Assembly (NCBI GenBank): GCA_035760965.1
Contig: DASTRY010000003.1
Coordinates: forward strand, 1 to 38,932
From: JADGHX01 sp035760965
Lineage (GTDB): Bacteria; Pseudomonadota; Gammaproteobacteria; Steroidobacterales; Steroidobacteraceae
Length of the DNA stretch: 38,932 nt
Reading direction: 5' to 3'
Under the pieces are notes generated by a model, which saw nothing but the letters and a program-made list of their open reading frames with translations, ran no database searches and was not told the DNA's origin. The stretch's first letter is position 1, and each line of letters opens with the position of its first letter. This document shows, piece by piece, positions 1-9,438 of this stretch. The position numbers and the translations under genes are program-made.

Positions 1-987
1 CCATCAGGTCGTGAGCCACGACCACCGGACCTGAGTAGTGCTCCTTGACCGCCGCGATGTACTTTGCGTCCTGACCGCTCCGCCCGCCTGTCACGAGGTG
101 GGTCAGCACCACCATCTTCACGCCCGCCTCGTGGGCCACGCGCCCGACTTCTTCAGGCGAGGTGTGCTCCGTGCGCAGGTGGGTCAGCAATGCCTCACGC
201 TGCCCCGGGCGGGAATACGCCCCGTCGCGCCGTGCCGGTTCGACCGAGTCGAGTGCGGGCAGATCGATGACCTCGTGCACGAGAATGTCCGCGCCCTTCG
301 CAAAGTCCGACAGCACGCTGCCGCACGGTCCTGTGTCGCCACTGAACACGATCGAGCGATCGGGTGTCTGGAAGCGCAAGGCAAACGACTGCTGCCACTT
401 GTAACCGGGGCTGCCCTTCGAGAAGTGATAGTGGCAGTTCTCTACGGCGGTGACGCGAACGTTCGCATCCTCGAAAACGAGCCCCGGCCCGCGAATGTCC
501 CGCGCCAGGATGACCTTCTCCGGCGGCACGTTCTCCGCGCCTTCGAGGTAGTGCGCGGCGGCGTTGGGCGCGAAGTACTGTAAGAAGCCCTTGCGCATCG
601 ATTCCGTGCCGCGCGGGCCATACACGGTCATGGGCTCGTATTGACCCGACGTCCACGCCCGACCCATGAGCGTGCCCCAGTCGGCGTTGTGGTCGTCGTG
701 ATTGTGTGTGATGAAGATGTTGCGGATCTTCGTGAACGACACGCCGGCGAGGTCGAGCTGCCGGATCACGCCATTCCCCGCATCCACGAGGTAAGGAGTG
801 TCCCGCACGAGAATCACGTTGGCAGGCTGCGCACGCTCGGCCGACCCTCGCGGCCCGCCGGCGGTGCCGAGTGTGATCAGCCGCGTGACAGGCGCGGAAG
901 CGGGGGAGGGCACGCCATCGGACTGTGCATGGGTAGCGCCGACGGCGATGGCAACGACGAGCGCGGGCAGACTCACTCTGATCATTC
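1..987 (-). CDS. Secreted metallo-beta-lactamase-fold hydrolase (C-terminus cut by window edge)
   Basis: Predicted periplasmic or exported metal-dependent hydrolase of the metallo-beta-lactamase fold, closest in style to the RNase Z/ElaC-like branch. Reading leftward from the ATG at 987 the frame stays open to base 1, giving about 329 residues with no stop, so the C-terminus lies outside the window. Residues 1-20 form a Sec-type signal peptide ending THA before QS. The zinc motif HNHDDH is at residues 94-99 (His94, His96, Asp98, His99), after a typical opening strand and a VDAGNG turn. Later a conserved His (ENCHYH) and an SGDTG segment fit the remaining metal ligands. A GGAG lies 8 bases before the ATG. 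The gene is divergent from the LysR gene, 126 bases away, which suggests control by that regulator. The substrate cannot be told from sequence. Confidence 0.85.
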
Positions 988-1062
988 GACAAGCTCCAAC
1001 GATGAGGGGCGTATGTTCGGATTTGCCGCGCCGGGATAGCAACAATGCGGAGCCTGCCACCT

Positions 1063-1093
1063 CCCATAACACTCTGATGATGGGTAAGCTCGG
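1063..1093. promoter_or_regulatory. Candidate LysR operator in the divergent intergenic region
   Basis: A dyad CCCAT (1063-1067) ... ATGGG (1080-1084) lies in the gap between the hydrolase and LysR genes. It is followed by AGCTCGG (1087-1093). TGATGGGT (1078-1085) and AGCTCGG both recur at the end of the LysR gene. LysR proteins usually bind such interrupted dyads near their own promoter; binding here is inferred. Confidence 0.3.
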
Positions 1094-1113
1094 GGTAGAC
1101 TCCGAGGCACGCC

Positions 1114-2010
1114 ATGTACTCCTTCACCTTCCGCCAGATCGAGGTGTTCCTGCAGATCTGCCGCGCCGGCAATTTCAGCGGGGCGGCAGGGCAGTTGAAC
1201 GTCTCGCAGCCTGCGATCAGCAACGTCATTCGCACGCTCGAAGCGCAGCTCGGCGTGGAGCTGTTCGAGCGCCGGCGGGGCGCATCGTGCGTGCTCACGC
1301 GTGAAGGCATGGCGTTTCGGGATTCGGCGCAGCACTTCGTGTCCCAGTGCGAGGCGCTGTCGCGCGCCGCGCGGCCCGGCCGCCGGCGGCCGCGCTCGCT
1401 GCGCGTGTTCATCGGCGGTCATCTGCTCGAGGATTTCGTACGGCCGATGCTGCCGGAGTTCTACGAAGAGCATCCGCAGCTGCAGATGAACTTTCTGCCC
1501 GAGCGCAGCCGCGATCAGATTCTGCAGGACATCCAGACGGGCAAGATCGACGTCGCGGTGATGACCGTGGCGCCGGACGAGCGGCCGCCCGGCTCGCTGC
1601 TCATCGGCACGGTCACCGCCGGGGTTTATGGCGCGCGCAACTTCCGCGGCCCCTTCACGGCGGAGACGATCGCCGCACTGCCGTTCTTTCTGCCGGCCGC
1701 CGGCACGCAGCTCACCGCGTCGATGCTGCGGGAGCTCGAAAAGCACGGCGTGGTCCCGGCGCGAGTCGTTGCGTTCTGCCCGTACCACGACGTGCGCATC
1801 AGTCTCGTGTGCCGCGGTCAGGGCGTGACGTTCTCGGTGCAGAGCGTGATCGAGAGTCACGATCGGGGCGCACAACTGAAGCTGCTCTTTCCGATGACGC
1901 CGTGGGAGCGGCGGCTGTACATCAATCCGCGCGTGGAGGCCGCGAGCGCCACGGCGCTCGCGAGCTTCGTCACGCGTGCGCTGAGTCGCTCGGTCATCAC
2001 GAATAAATGA
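1114..2010 (+). CDS. LysR-family transcriptional regulator
   Basis: DNA-binding regulator of 298 residues, the usual LysR length. The N-terminal winged helix-turn-helix covers about residues 5-63 (FRQIEVFLQICRAGNFSGAA, then VSQPAISNVIRTLE and LGVELFERR). Residues about 92-290 form the LysR substrate-binding domain (LRVFIGGHLLEDFVRPMLPE and after). GAGG sits about 6 bases before the ATG. It is divergent from the exported hydrolase and only 87 bases upstream of the TonB receptor start, so both are natural targets. A related sequence block occurs on both sides of this gene (see findings). The inducer is unknown. Family assignment is firm; targets are inferred from position. Confidence 0.93.
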   Translation: MYSFTFRQIEVFLQICRAGNFSGAAGQLNVSQPAISNVIRTLEAQLGVELFERRRGASCVLTREGMAFRDSAQHFVSQCEALSRAARPGRRRPRSLRVFIGGHLLEDFVRPMLPEFYEEHPQLQMNFLPERSRDQILQDIQTGKIDVAVMTVAPDERPPGSLLIGTVTAGVYGARNFRGPFTAETIAALPFFLPAAGTQLTASMLRELEKHGVVPARVVAFCPYHDVRISLVCRGQGVTFSVQSVIESHDRGAQLKLLFPMTPWERRLYINPRVEAASATALASFVTRALSRSVITNK

Positions 2011-2028
2011 TGGGTGGAGATAGCTCGG
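1994..2028. promoter_or_regulatory. Candidate second LysR site upstream of TonB receptor
   Basis: Inverted repeat CATCA (1995-1999) ... TGATG (2008-2012) overlaps the LysR stop codon. It runs into TGATGGGT (2008-2015) and AGCTCGG (2022-2028), the same two words found upstream of LysR but with 6 rather than 1 base between them. It is placed where it could control the receptor gene that follows. Confidence 0.25.
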
Positions 2029-2054
2029 CACCCTAATGCTTGCCGTGCCTCGCC

Positions 2055-2099
2055 ATCTTTACGATCCCCCGAGAAGAGGACAGGGGGGATCTTTACGAT
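2055..2099 (+). promoter_or_regulatory. Leader hairpin and direct repeat masking the receptor's ribosome-binding site
   Basis: GATCCCCC (2063-2070) and GGGGGATC (2084-2091) are a perfect 8-bp inverted repeat with a 13-base purine-rich loop. The right arm contains the Shine-Dalgarno G-run for the ATG at 2098. An 11-base direct repeat ATCTTTACGAT (2055-2065 and 2089-2099) flanks the structure, and its second copy runs into the start codon. The repeats are seen directly; translational control is inferred. Confidence 0.45.
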
Positions 2100-5000
2100 G
2101 GCTGCGTACACGCAGAGGGTCGCCGCTTGGGCGCGCCCGCATTCCGAATCACACTCCGGCACGTCGATCATTGCGGCCGCGGTCGCATTGGCGTTGAGCA
2201 GCGCCGCGCTCGCGCAGTCGGCGGGCGGCGACGAGGGCGTGCCAGCAGAGGTGCTGGTCACCGGCACGCGCATCCGGCAGACGTCCGGAATGGAGACACC
2301 GACACCGGTGGCCGCTCTATCCGTCGATGAAATCACCAGCATGGCGCCCGGCTCGATCACCGACGCGCTGACACAGCTCCCGCAGTTCTATGCCAGCTCG
2401 ACGGCGTCGGGCTTCAACAGCCTGAACAACGGGTTCTTCAATTCACCGGGCGGCGGCAGTCTGAACCTGCGCGGCATCGGTCAGAAGCGCACGCTGACGC
2501 TGCTCGACGGACGCCGCGTCGTGTCCGCGACGATCTACGGCGGCCCGGACATCAACTCGTTCCCGACGGCAATGCTGAAGTCCGTCGAAACGGTCACGGG
2601 CGGAGCGAGTGCGGCCTACGGAACCGACGCCGTATCCGGCGTCGTGAACTACGTGCTGAACACCGATTTCGAGGGCTTCGACGGGCACGCGCAGTCCGGC
2701 CAGACCGCGCGCGGCGACGGCGACAACTCCGAGTACTCGCTGGCGTTCGGAACGAAGCTCGGGCAGCGGGCCCACTTGCTGCTTTCCGCCGAGCGTTCTC
2801 GTCAGGATCCGATTCAGACGTTCGCGGGGCGCGACTGGTACAACGGCTGGGGCATGTTGCAGCTCGGCGGTGGCACGAGCCCATCCGATCCGCGCCTCGT
2901 ACCGGCGCGCAACCTCGTGTCGACGGCGGCGTCGTACGACGGCGTGGTCCTCTCCTGGAACAACGCGGCGGGGCAGCCCGTGAACGTACCGGGCTTCGGT
3001 CCCTCCATCTTCAACAGCGACGGCTCGCTTACGCCGTTCGTGTTCGGCAATCCGGTCGCGACGGGCAATCGCGCGCAGTCGAGCGTGGGCGGTGCGAGCG
3101 GCACGGACAACAACTCCGATCGCCCCGACCTCGTCGCCGGCTCGAAATACACGAACGGATTCGCGTACCTCGACTACGACATCACCGACAACTTCAACGT
3201 CTACGCGCAGGGCATCTATTCCAAGCAGGAGCTGGTCGCGCCGAATCTCGGCGGCCTGTTCTGTCCGGCGTCGGTCGGCTGCCAGGGCAACCAGGGCATC
3301 ACGATCTTCGCGGACAACGCGTTCCTGCCGGCGAGCTTGCGCGCGCAGATGGTCGCCAACGGCATCGCCTCGTTCTCGATGGGGCGCGTCGGACACAGCT
3401 CCGATCTTGCGGCCGACGCGTACACGCGCAACACCGGCCACACCCGCTCCGGCACGCTCGGATTCAAGTCGACGATCGCTTCGGACGGCTTCTTCAGGGA
3501 CTGGAAAGTCGAGGGCTACTACCAGTTCGGGAAGACCGAGCTCGACGCGGCGCAGGAAGGCGGCATCCGCCTCGATCGCATCTTCCTCGCGCTCGATGCC
3601 GTCGTCGATCCGGCGACGGGCAACATCGTGTGCAACGCCGCGCTCGTGCCGAACAGTGCGTATCGCGATTGCAAGCCGCTCAACCTGTTCGGGCGCGGAC
3701 ATGCCTCGAAGGATGCGATCGACTGGGTGACGGGCTTCGATCCCGGCGTGCAGGTGACGACCACGCCCTATCTGCCCGGCTATCCACCGGAGACCTACAG
3801 CTACATCGGCGATGCGTTCAAGCATCGGCTCATCGACATCGAGCAGGACGTGGCGGAGGTTTCCGCGAGCGGCCGCGTCGCCGAAGGCTGGGCCGGTCCG
3901 ATCTCGGCGGCATTCGGCGCCCACTACCGCAAGGAGAGCCTCGATCAGAAAGTGCAGGCCTCGCAGGGCAACCCCTCGGCCGATCCGCTGGACTTCAACG
4001 TCGTGCCGGGGAACGATCCGGCGCTGAACATCCGTGGCGTTCCCGCCGGCGCGCGCAACAACTCGGTGGAGACGCAGTTCTCGAAGGTGCCCTTTGCGCG
4101 CGGCTCGTACGACATCAAGGAGCTGTTCGCCGAAGGGCTGGTCCCGCTCGTCAGGGGCGCGAGTTGGTTGAAGCAGCTGAGCTTCAACGGCGCCGCGCGT
4201 TGGGCGGACTATGGCGGGAGCGGCACGATCTGGACCTACAAGGCCGGTCTGGATTCGAGCTTCACGGATTCCTTCCGGGTGCGCGGCACCTACTCGCGCG
4301 ACGTGCGCGCGGCCAATCTCGGCGAGCGCTTCGATCGCACGGGCGGCGCGGCGGCCGTGCGCGATCCGCGCAAGCCCTCATCGGCGCCGAACGTGCCCGT
4401 GACGCTGCTGCAGGGTGGAAATCCGGAGGTCGATCCGGAGAAGGCGGACACGTACACGGCGGGGATCGTGTACCGGCCGCAGTGGCTCGAAGGGTTTGAC
4501 GTCTCCGTCGACTGGCTGAGCGTGAACGTGAAGGGCTCGATCGAGCAGTTCCTCGCGCAGGACATCGTGAACGCCTGCTACATCCGCAACGATCAGGACC
4601 AGTGCAAGAACATCACGCTCGACCCCACGACCGGCGAGCTCAGCCTCATCAACCAGACCTACCAGAACGTCTCGCAGGCGAAGATCAGCGGCATCGATTT
4701 CGAGATGGGCTATGCGCGCCCGATCGAGCTCTTCGGCGGCGGCGAACGGCTGAGCGCGCGCCTCTTCGCGAGCTATCTCGAGGAGAACTCGACGACGAGC
4801 TCGACCGGCATCAAGACGGATCGCGCGGGCCAGGTCGGCGGCGCCCCGATCGCCTTCGCGCTGCCGCACTGGAAGGCCACGGCGAACGTCAGCTACAGCC
4901 GCGGGCCGTTCCGCAGCTTCGTGCAGCTCCGCTACATCGGCAGCGGCGTGTACGACACGCAGAACGGCATCGGCACGAACAACTGGATCGTCGCGGACAA

Positions 5001-5223
5001 CTCGATCGGCTCCATCACCTACGTGGACGCCCGCGTCTCGTGGGACATGAAGGTGAGCGACAGCGCCGTCGAGCTCTACGCGAGCGGCACCAACCTGTTC
5101 GATCGCGATCCGCCGCTCAATCCCGTGTTCAGCGCAGCGGTCGCCGCGCCGAGTCAAGTGAATTCGGCCCTGTACGACGTGCTCGGGCGGCGCTTCGTGC
5201 TCGGCGTGGACGTGCGCTTCTGA
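2098..5223 (+). CDS. TonB-dependent outer-membrane receptor (large type)
   Basis: Outer-membrane active-transport receptor of 1041 residues, driven by TonB-ExbBD. I chose the ATG at 2098 rather than an in-frame ATG at 2014 because a strong G-rich Shine-Dalgarno (2083-2088) precedes it and because it gives a clean signal peptide, residues 1-39, ending AALA before QS. A TonB-box-like EVLVTG is at 51-56. The plug follows (LNLRGIGQKRTLTLLDGRR, then ETVTGGASAAYGTDAVSGVV). The long barrel ends in the canonical aromatic Phe (LGVDVRF). Its style resembles receptors of oligotrophic proteobacteria that import plant polymers, peptides or hydrophobic organics; the ligand is unknown. It follows the LysR gene and may be controlled by it. 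The next gene converges on it across 165 bases. Confidence 0.93.
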   Translation: MAAYTQRVAAWARPHSESHSGTSIIAAAVALALSSAALAQSAGGDEGVPAEVLVTGTRIRQTSGMETPTPVAALSVDEITSMAPGSITDALTQLPQFYASSTASGFNSLNNGFFNSPGGGSLNLRGIGQKRTLTLLDGRRVVSATIYGGPDINSFPTAMLKSVETVTGGASAAYGTDAVSGVVNYVLNTDFEGFDGHAQSGQTARGDGDNSEYSLAFGTKLGQRAHLLLSAERSRQDPIQTFAGRDWYNGWGMLQLGGGTSPSDPRLVPARNLVSTAASYDGVVLSWNNAAGQPVNVPGFGPSIFNSDGSLTPFVFGNPVATGNRAQSSVGGASGTDNNSDRPDLVAGSKYTNGFAYLDYDITDNFNVYAQGIYSKQELVAPNLGGLFCPASVGCQGNQGITIFADNAFLPASLRAQMVANGIASFSMGRVGHSSDLAADAYTRNTGHTRSGTLGFKSTIASDGFFRDWKVEGYYQFGKTELDAAQEGGIRLDRIFLALDAVVDPATGNIVCNAALVPNSAYRDCKPLNLFGRGHASKDAIDWVTGFDPGVQVTTTPYLPGYPPETYSYIGDAFKHRLIDIEQDVAEVSASGRVAEGWAGPISAAFGAHYRKESLDQKVQASQGNPSADPLDFNVVPGNDPALNIRGVPAGARNNSVETQFSKVPFARGSYDIKELFAEGLVPLVRGASWLKQLSFNGAARWADYGGSGTIWTYKAGLDSSFTDSFRVRGTYSRDVRAANLGERFDRTGGAAAVRDPRKPSSAPNVPVTLLQGGNPEVDPEKADTYTAGIVYRPQWLEGFDVSVDWLSVNVKGSIEQFLAQDIVNACYIRNDQDQCKNITLDPTTGELSLINQTYQNVSQAKISGIDFEMGYARPIELFGGGERLSARLFASYLEENSTTSSTGIKTDRAGQVGGAPIAFALPHWKATANVSYSRGPFRSFVQLRYIGSGVYDTQNGIGTNNWIVADNSIGSITYVDARVSWDMKVSDSAVELYASGTNLFDRDPPLNPVFSAAVAAPSQVNSALYDVLGRRFVLGVDVRF

Positions 5224-5388
5224 TCAGCGCGTCCACCGGACGTTGCAAGCTTCGACAGGGATGTCGTTGGCTGCGCAGAAGTCGAGCCCGCGCAGCGGGT
5301 GTCCTGCAAGCGATCGCCGCGACCCGTGATTTCGATGAGTGCAGTAGAAGGGTCCTGCGCGGATCGCCCGAAGCGGCCAGGAGCAAGC

Positions 5389-8300
5389 TCAGCCGCGCGC
5401 ATGCGCCGCCGCCGCGATCGCCCGCTGCAGCTCCGAGAACCCGACCGGCTTCACGAGGTGTGTCGCGAATCCGGCGGCCTTCGTCGATTGCCGATCTTCC
5501 TCACGCCCGTAGCCCGTGATCGCGATGAGGTGAACGTCGTCGCGCCCGCTCGCGCGGATGCGGCGCGCGACCTCGTAGCCGTCGAGGCCGGGAAGGCCGA
5601 TGTCGAGCAGTGCGACCTCCGGCGCGAACGCTTCGACGCAGTCCAGGGCCTCGTGACCGGACTTGGCGATCCGCACTTCGTGTCCGTCGAGTTGCAGGAG
5701 CGCCGCAAGCATCTGTGCGCCGTCGTCGTTGTCGTCGACGACCAGCACGCGGCGCGACGTACATTTCGTCTCAGGAATCGCCGCGGCCGGAAGCTGCGCC
5801 GCCCGGACCAGAGGCAGGCGGACCTCGAAGGTCGCGCCCCTGTTCACTCCCTCGCTGCGCACGGAAACCGAACCGCCGTGCATCTCGACGAGTCGCTTCA
5901 CGATCGTGAGCCCGACGCCGAGCCCGCCTTGCGAGCGATCGAGCGTACGCTCGCCCTGCACGAACAAGTCGAACACCCTCGGTAGCAGCTCCGGCGGGAT
6001 GCCGGCGCCGTCGTCGCTGATGGTGATGCTCGCTTGGCCGTCGCGCTCGCACGCTTCGATGCGGATCTCGCCGCCGGGCGGGGTGTACTTGGCGGCGTTC
6101 GTCAGCACGTTGCCGATACACTGGACCAGCCGCTCGAGATCGGCGTCCACCGTCAGCGGCTCGCGGCTCGAAACGACGGTAAGGCGATGCTTCTTCTCGC
6201 GAACGAGCGCATCCACCGCTTCGATCGCATTGGTGAGAATCTGTTTGACTCGTACCGGCGCGCGCCGCAGCTCGATCCGCCCCTGCGTGATGCGCGAGAT
6301 GTCGAGCAGATCGTCGACGAGTCGCGTCAAGTGCGCGAGCTGCCGGTCGATGGTGACGAGCGCAGCGCGCGCCGCCGACTCGGGCGGCAGGGTCAGCCGC
6401 AGCAGCTCGCCGGCATTGCGAATCGGTGCGAGCGGATTGCGCAGCTCGTGGGCGAGCATGGCGAGGAACTCGTTCTTTTGCCGATCCGCTTCCTCGAGCT
6501 GAACCCGCTGGCGTTCGAGCGCTTCCTGCGTTTCGCGCCGTTCGCTCACATCGCTCGCCGCGCCGAACCATTCGACGACTTCGCCGTTCGCATCGAGCAG
6601 CGGGATGGCCCGGGAGAACATCCAGCCGACCGAGCCGTTCTTGCGGATGACGCGATGCTCGAGCTCGAACACGCTCCTCGTGCGAATTGCCTCCTGGACT
6701 GCGGCCATGACCTCCGCTCGGTCGGACTCCGGGATGTACTTCGCCAGCCAGGCGCGCGTCGGCGCGCTCTGATCGGCGATGTAATCGCGGCCCTGCAGGT
6801 GGCGCAGCTCGCTCCAGTCGGGGCTCATCCGGTACATGACCTCGGAGGTCGCTTGCACGAACGCGCGAAACTGCGCTTCGTTCTCGCGGCGCGCATGCGT
6901 CAGCTCGAGGAGTGCACCTACGCGCGCGAGCAACTCGCGCGCGTGGAATGGCTTGACGACGTAGTCGTCGGCCCCCGCGCCGAGGCCTTCGATCCGGGCC
7001 TCTTCGCCCGCGCGCGCGGAGAGCATGATCACCGGGATGTCGCGCAGGCTTGAGTCCGCGCGCAGCGATTGGAGCAGGCCGAAGCCGTCGAGCCGCGGCA
7101 TCATCACGTCGCAGAGAATCAGGTCGGGCCGGCGGCGGCGCGCCGCTTCCAAGGCCTGCGCACCGTCGGCTACCGCTTCGAGCTCGTAGAGCGGGCCGAG
7201 CAGCTCGCGCAAGTAGGTCCTCATATCCGCGTTGTCGTCGGCGAGCAGCACGCGTGCCCCGAACGTCGACGCGAAACGCAGGTCGTGCTTTTCGGCGATG
7301 CCGTCCGCCACCGCGAGCGGTGTTTCGATGTGCTCTTCCGACTCGTCGGGCAGCCAGCGGAGGGCTTCCTGTACATAGGCCTGCGCACCGGTCGTTTCTG
7401 CCGGCGCCGCGTGCGCCGCCTGCTGCAGGCGGTCCGGCGGAATGTGCGCGGTGCCGAGCGGAATGCGCACTTTGAAAGTCGTGCCCACACCGAGCGTGCT
7501 GGTCACCTCGACCGAGCCGCCATGCAGACGGATGAGCTCCTGCAGGAGCGCGAGGCCGATGCCGGATCCCTCGTGCGTGCGCGCGTGCGTTCCCTCGACG
7601 CGATGAAAGCGATCGAACAGCCGCGGGATCTCGTGCTCCGGCACACCGACGCCGGTATCCGCAACTTCCAGCAGCGCGTCATCCCCATCGCGCGTCAGGC
7701 GTACGCGCACGCCGCCCTGCAACGTGAACTTGAAAGCGTTCGACAGCAGATTGAGTACGATCTTCTCCCACATCTGCCGGTCGACATAGACCGGCTCGTC
7801 GAGCGCGTCGCACTCGACTGCGTAGTCGAGCTTCGCGCGTTGCATGGCCGAGCGGAACGTGCTGCACAAGTTCGCGGTGAGCGCAGACAAGTCCGTCGGC
7901 GCGAACGACGCCTGCACGCGGCGCGCTTCGATGCGCGCGAAATCGAGCAGCGAGTTCACGAGCTTCAGAAGCCGCTGCGCATTGCGCTGAGCCACTTCGA
8001 GATGGGTGCGTACGGACGCGGGCGTTGCCGGCATCGACAAGGCGTCGTCGAGCGGTCCGAGCATCAGCGTGAGGGGCGTGCGGAACTCGTGGCTCACGTT
8101 CGAGAAGAACGCCGTCTTCACCCGGTCGATTTCGGCGAGCGCTTCGGCGCGGCGACGCTCTTCCTCGTAGGCCCGCGCATTCGCAACGGCCGTCGCCACC
8201 TGCGAGCCGACGAATTCGAGAAAGGTGATGTACTGGCCGTCGAGTCGCATGTAGGCGCTGATGCCGATGACGAGCGCGCCGGCCGGCCGCGACGCGATGT

Positions 8301-9204
8301 TCGACTTGATGGGCACCACCGCCACCGAGTTGGGCGGATCCGGCCACGGGCCGGGCGGAATCACCGGCAAGAGCGCCGCGAGTCCCTCGCGCACCTGCAT
8401 GGTTTCCGTCCGCAGCGCCTCGGCGAGCGGCCATGCGACTTCGCTCATCGGCGTGTCGACATCGAGCGTCGTGGGACCTGCGCTCTCGGGTGCGATGCCG
8501 CTCGAGCTGATGAGCCGCAGCGTGCGGCGCGGCTCATCGAGCAGATAGAGCAGCGCGAATGGCACATCCTTCGGGTGCTGGGCCAGAATGTCGATCGCCC
8601 GCTCGCACGCTTCCTCGTCGGTCTTCGCCTCGGCGACGCGCGCGCCGAGATCGCTCAGGATGTTCACGCGCCGCTCGCCGATCACCTTCTGCGTGATCTC
8701 GTGTACCGTCGCGAGCACGCCGCCGATGCCGCGCGGCGCGGTGTCGTCGGGCACGGGGCTGTAGGCGATCGTGAAGTGGCTTTCCTCGGGAAAGCCGTGT
8801 CGCCGGACGATGAGCTCGAGATCCTCCATCCAGGTGGCTGGGCCCCCGTTGAAGGGTGTATCGACCAGCGAACCGATGACGTGGTAGACCTCGTGCCAGC
8901 ACTCCCGCAGCGGCTTGCCCATGGACCGATGGGGATGCTTGGTCCCGAGCACCGGAATGTACGAGTCGTTGTACATCTGGATGTATTCGGGGCCCCACCA
9001 CAGCAGCATGGGAAAGCGGTTGGCGAGCAGGAAGCGCACGATCATGCGCAAGCTCGCGGACCACTCCGACGGCGGTCCGAGCGGCGTCGCAGCCCAGTCG
9101 TACGTCCGCACGAGATGCGCGGCCTCGCCTCCATGGGGGAGCGAAGCCAGCCAGTCTTCATCGGCGCGCGTGAAGGTCTCTTCGGCGTATCTCGTCGAGG
9201 ACAC
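5389..9204 (-). CDS. Hybrid sensor histidine kinase with two kinase cores and two receivers
   Basis: Predicted soluble signalling kinase of 1271 residues starting at GTG 9204, with GGGGAG 6 bases upstream. Domain order: PAS-like sensor (about 30-175); GAF (about 180-345); first HisKA/HATPase with His372 in SHEFRTPL, N-box about 484-492 and DTGVG at 516-520; first receiver with Asp656/657, phosphoacceptor Asp699 and Lys751; PAS (about 773-890); second HisKA/HATPase with His919 in AHELRNPL, N-box about 1032-1040 and DDGAG at 1064-1068; second receiver with Asp1157/1158, Asp1201 and Lys1252. All catalytic residues of both cores and both receivers are present. No transmembrane segment is evident, so it should sense a cytoplasmic signal. 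No partner output regulator lies next to it. The 234 bases upstream (9205-9438) hold no gene I can support. Confidence 0.94.
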   Translation of the reverse strand: MSSTRYAEETFTRADEDWLASLPHGGEAAHLVRTYDWAATPLGPPSEWSASLRMIVRFLLANRFPMLLWWGPEYIQMYNDSYIPVLGTKHPHRSMGKPLRECWHEVYHVIGSLVDTPFNGGPATWMEDLELIVRRHGFPEESHFTIAYSPVPDDTAPRGIGGVLATVHEITQKVIGERRVNILSDLGARVAEAKTDEEACERAIDILAQHPKDVPFALLYLLDEPRRTLRLISSSGIAPESAGPTTLDVDTPMSEVAWPLAEALRTETMQVREGLAALLPVIPPGPWPDPPNSVAVVPIKSNIASRPAGALVIGISAYMRLDGQYITFLEFVGSQVATAVANARAYEEERRRAEALAEIDRVKTAFFSNVSHEFRTPLTLMLGPLDDALSMPATPASVRTHLEVAQRNAQRLLKLVNSLLDFARIEARRVQASFAPTDLSALTANLCSTFRSAMQRAKLDYAVECDALDEPVYVDRQMWEKIVLNLLSNAFKFTLQGGVRVRLTRDGDDALLEVADTGVGVPEHEIPRLFDRFHRVEGTHARTHEGSGIGLALLQELIRLHGGSVEVTSTLGVGTTFKVRIPLGTAHIPPDRLQQAAHAAPAETTGAQAYVQEALRWLPDESEEHIETPLAVADGIAEKHDLRFASTFGARVLLADDNADMRTYLRELLGPLYELEAVADGAQALEAARRRRPDLILCDVMMPRLDGFGLLQSLRADSSLRDIPVIMLSARAGEEARIEGLGAGADDYVVKPFHARELLARVGALLELTHARRENEAQFRAFVQATSEVMYRMSPDWSELRHLQGRDYIADQSAPTRAWLAKYIPESDRAEVMAAVQEAIRTRSVFELEHRVIRKNGSVGWMFSRAIPLLDANGEVVEWFGAASDVSERRETQEALERQRVQLEEADRQKNEFLAMLAHELRNPLAPIRNAGELLRLTLPPESAARAALVTIDRQLAHLTRLVDDLLDISRITQGRIELRRAPVRVKQILTNAIEAVDALVREKKHRLTVVSSREPLTVDADLERLVQCIGNVLTNAAKYTPPGGEIRIEACERDGQASITISDDGAGIPPELLPRVFDLFVQGERTLDRSQGGLGVGLTIVKRLVEMHGGSVSVRSEGVNRGATFEVRLPLVRAAQLPAAAIPETKCTSRRVLVVDDNDDGAQMLAALLQLDGHEVRIAKSGHEALDCVEAFAPEVALLDIGLPGLDGYEVARRIRASGRDDVHLIAITGYGREEDRQSTKAAGFATHLVKPVGFSELQRAIAAAAHARG

Positions 9205-9438
9205 GACTACTCCCCGGTAGGCCTGCCGTCATTTTCGAGCTCGGCGCAAATGGCATGCCGGCACGCGCCGCAGACCAAGGGCGGGGCGAGCCCGCTGCGT
9301 GGGAATGCGCATTGCACGGCGCGTCCGCAAGCGTTCGGCCGCGCCATTGACTTCGTCTATACGGCAGGCCGGCACCCGGGGATGCGACACGCGGGCGCGG
9401 AGCAAGGTCCATGCCGCGATGTCGCCGGGCCGTGCGGC

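Noticed and set aside
1..987. Class B beta-lactamase identity for the first gene
   Set aside because: The HxHxDH motif is shared by the whole superfamily. The rest of the protein resembles RNase Z-like hydrolases rather than carbapenemases.
5224..5388. Possible gene remnant between the first receptor and the kinase
   Set aside because: A minus-strand frame reads about 28 plausible residues (LAGHPLRGLDFCAANDIPVE and on) before a TGA, but there is no start, no recognised family and no continuation. The only structure is a weak CCCGC-GCA-GCGGG hairpin at 5287-5299.
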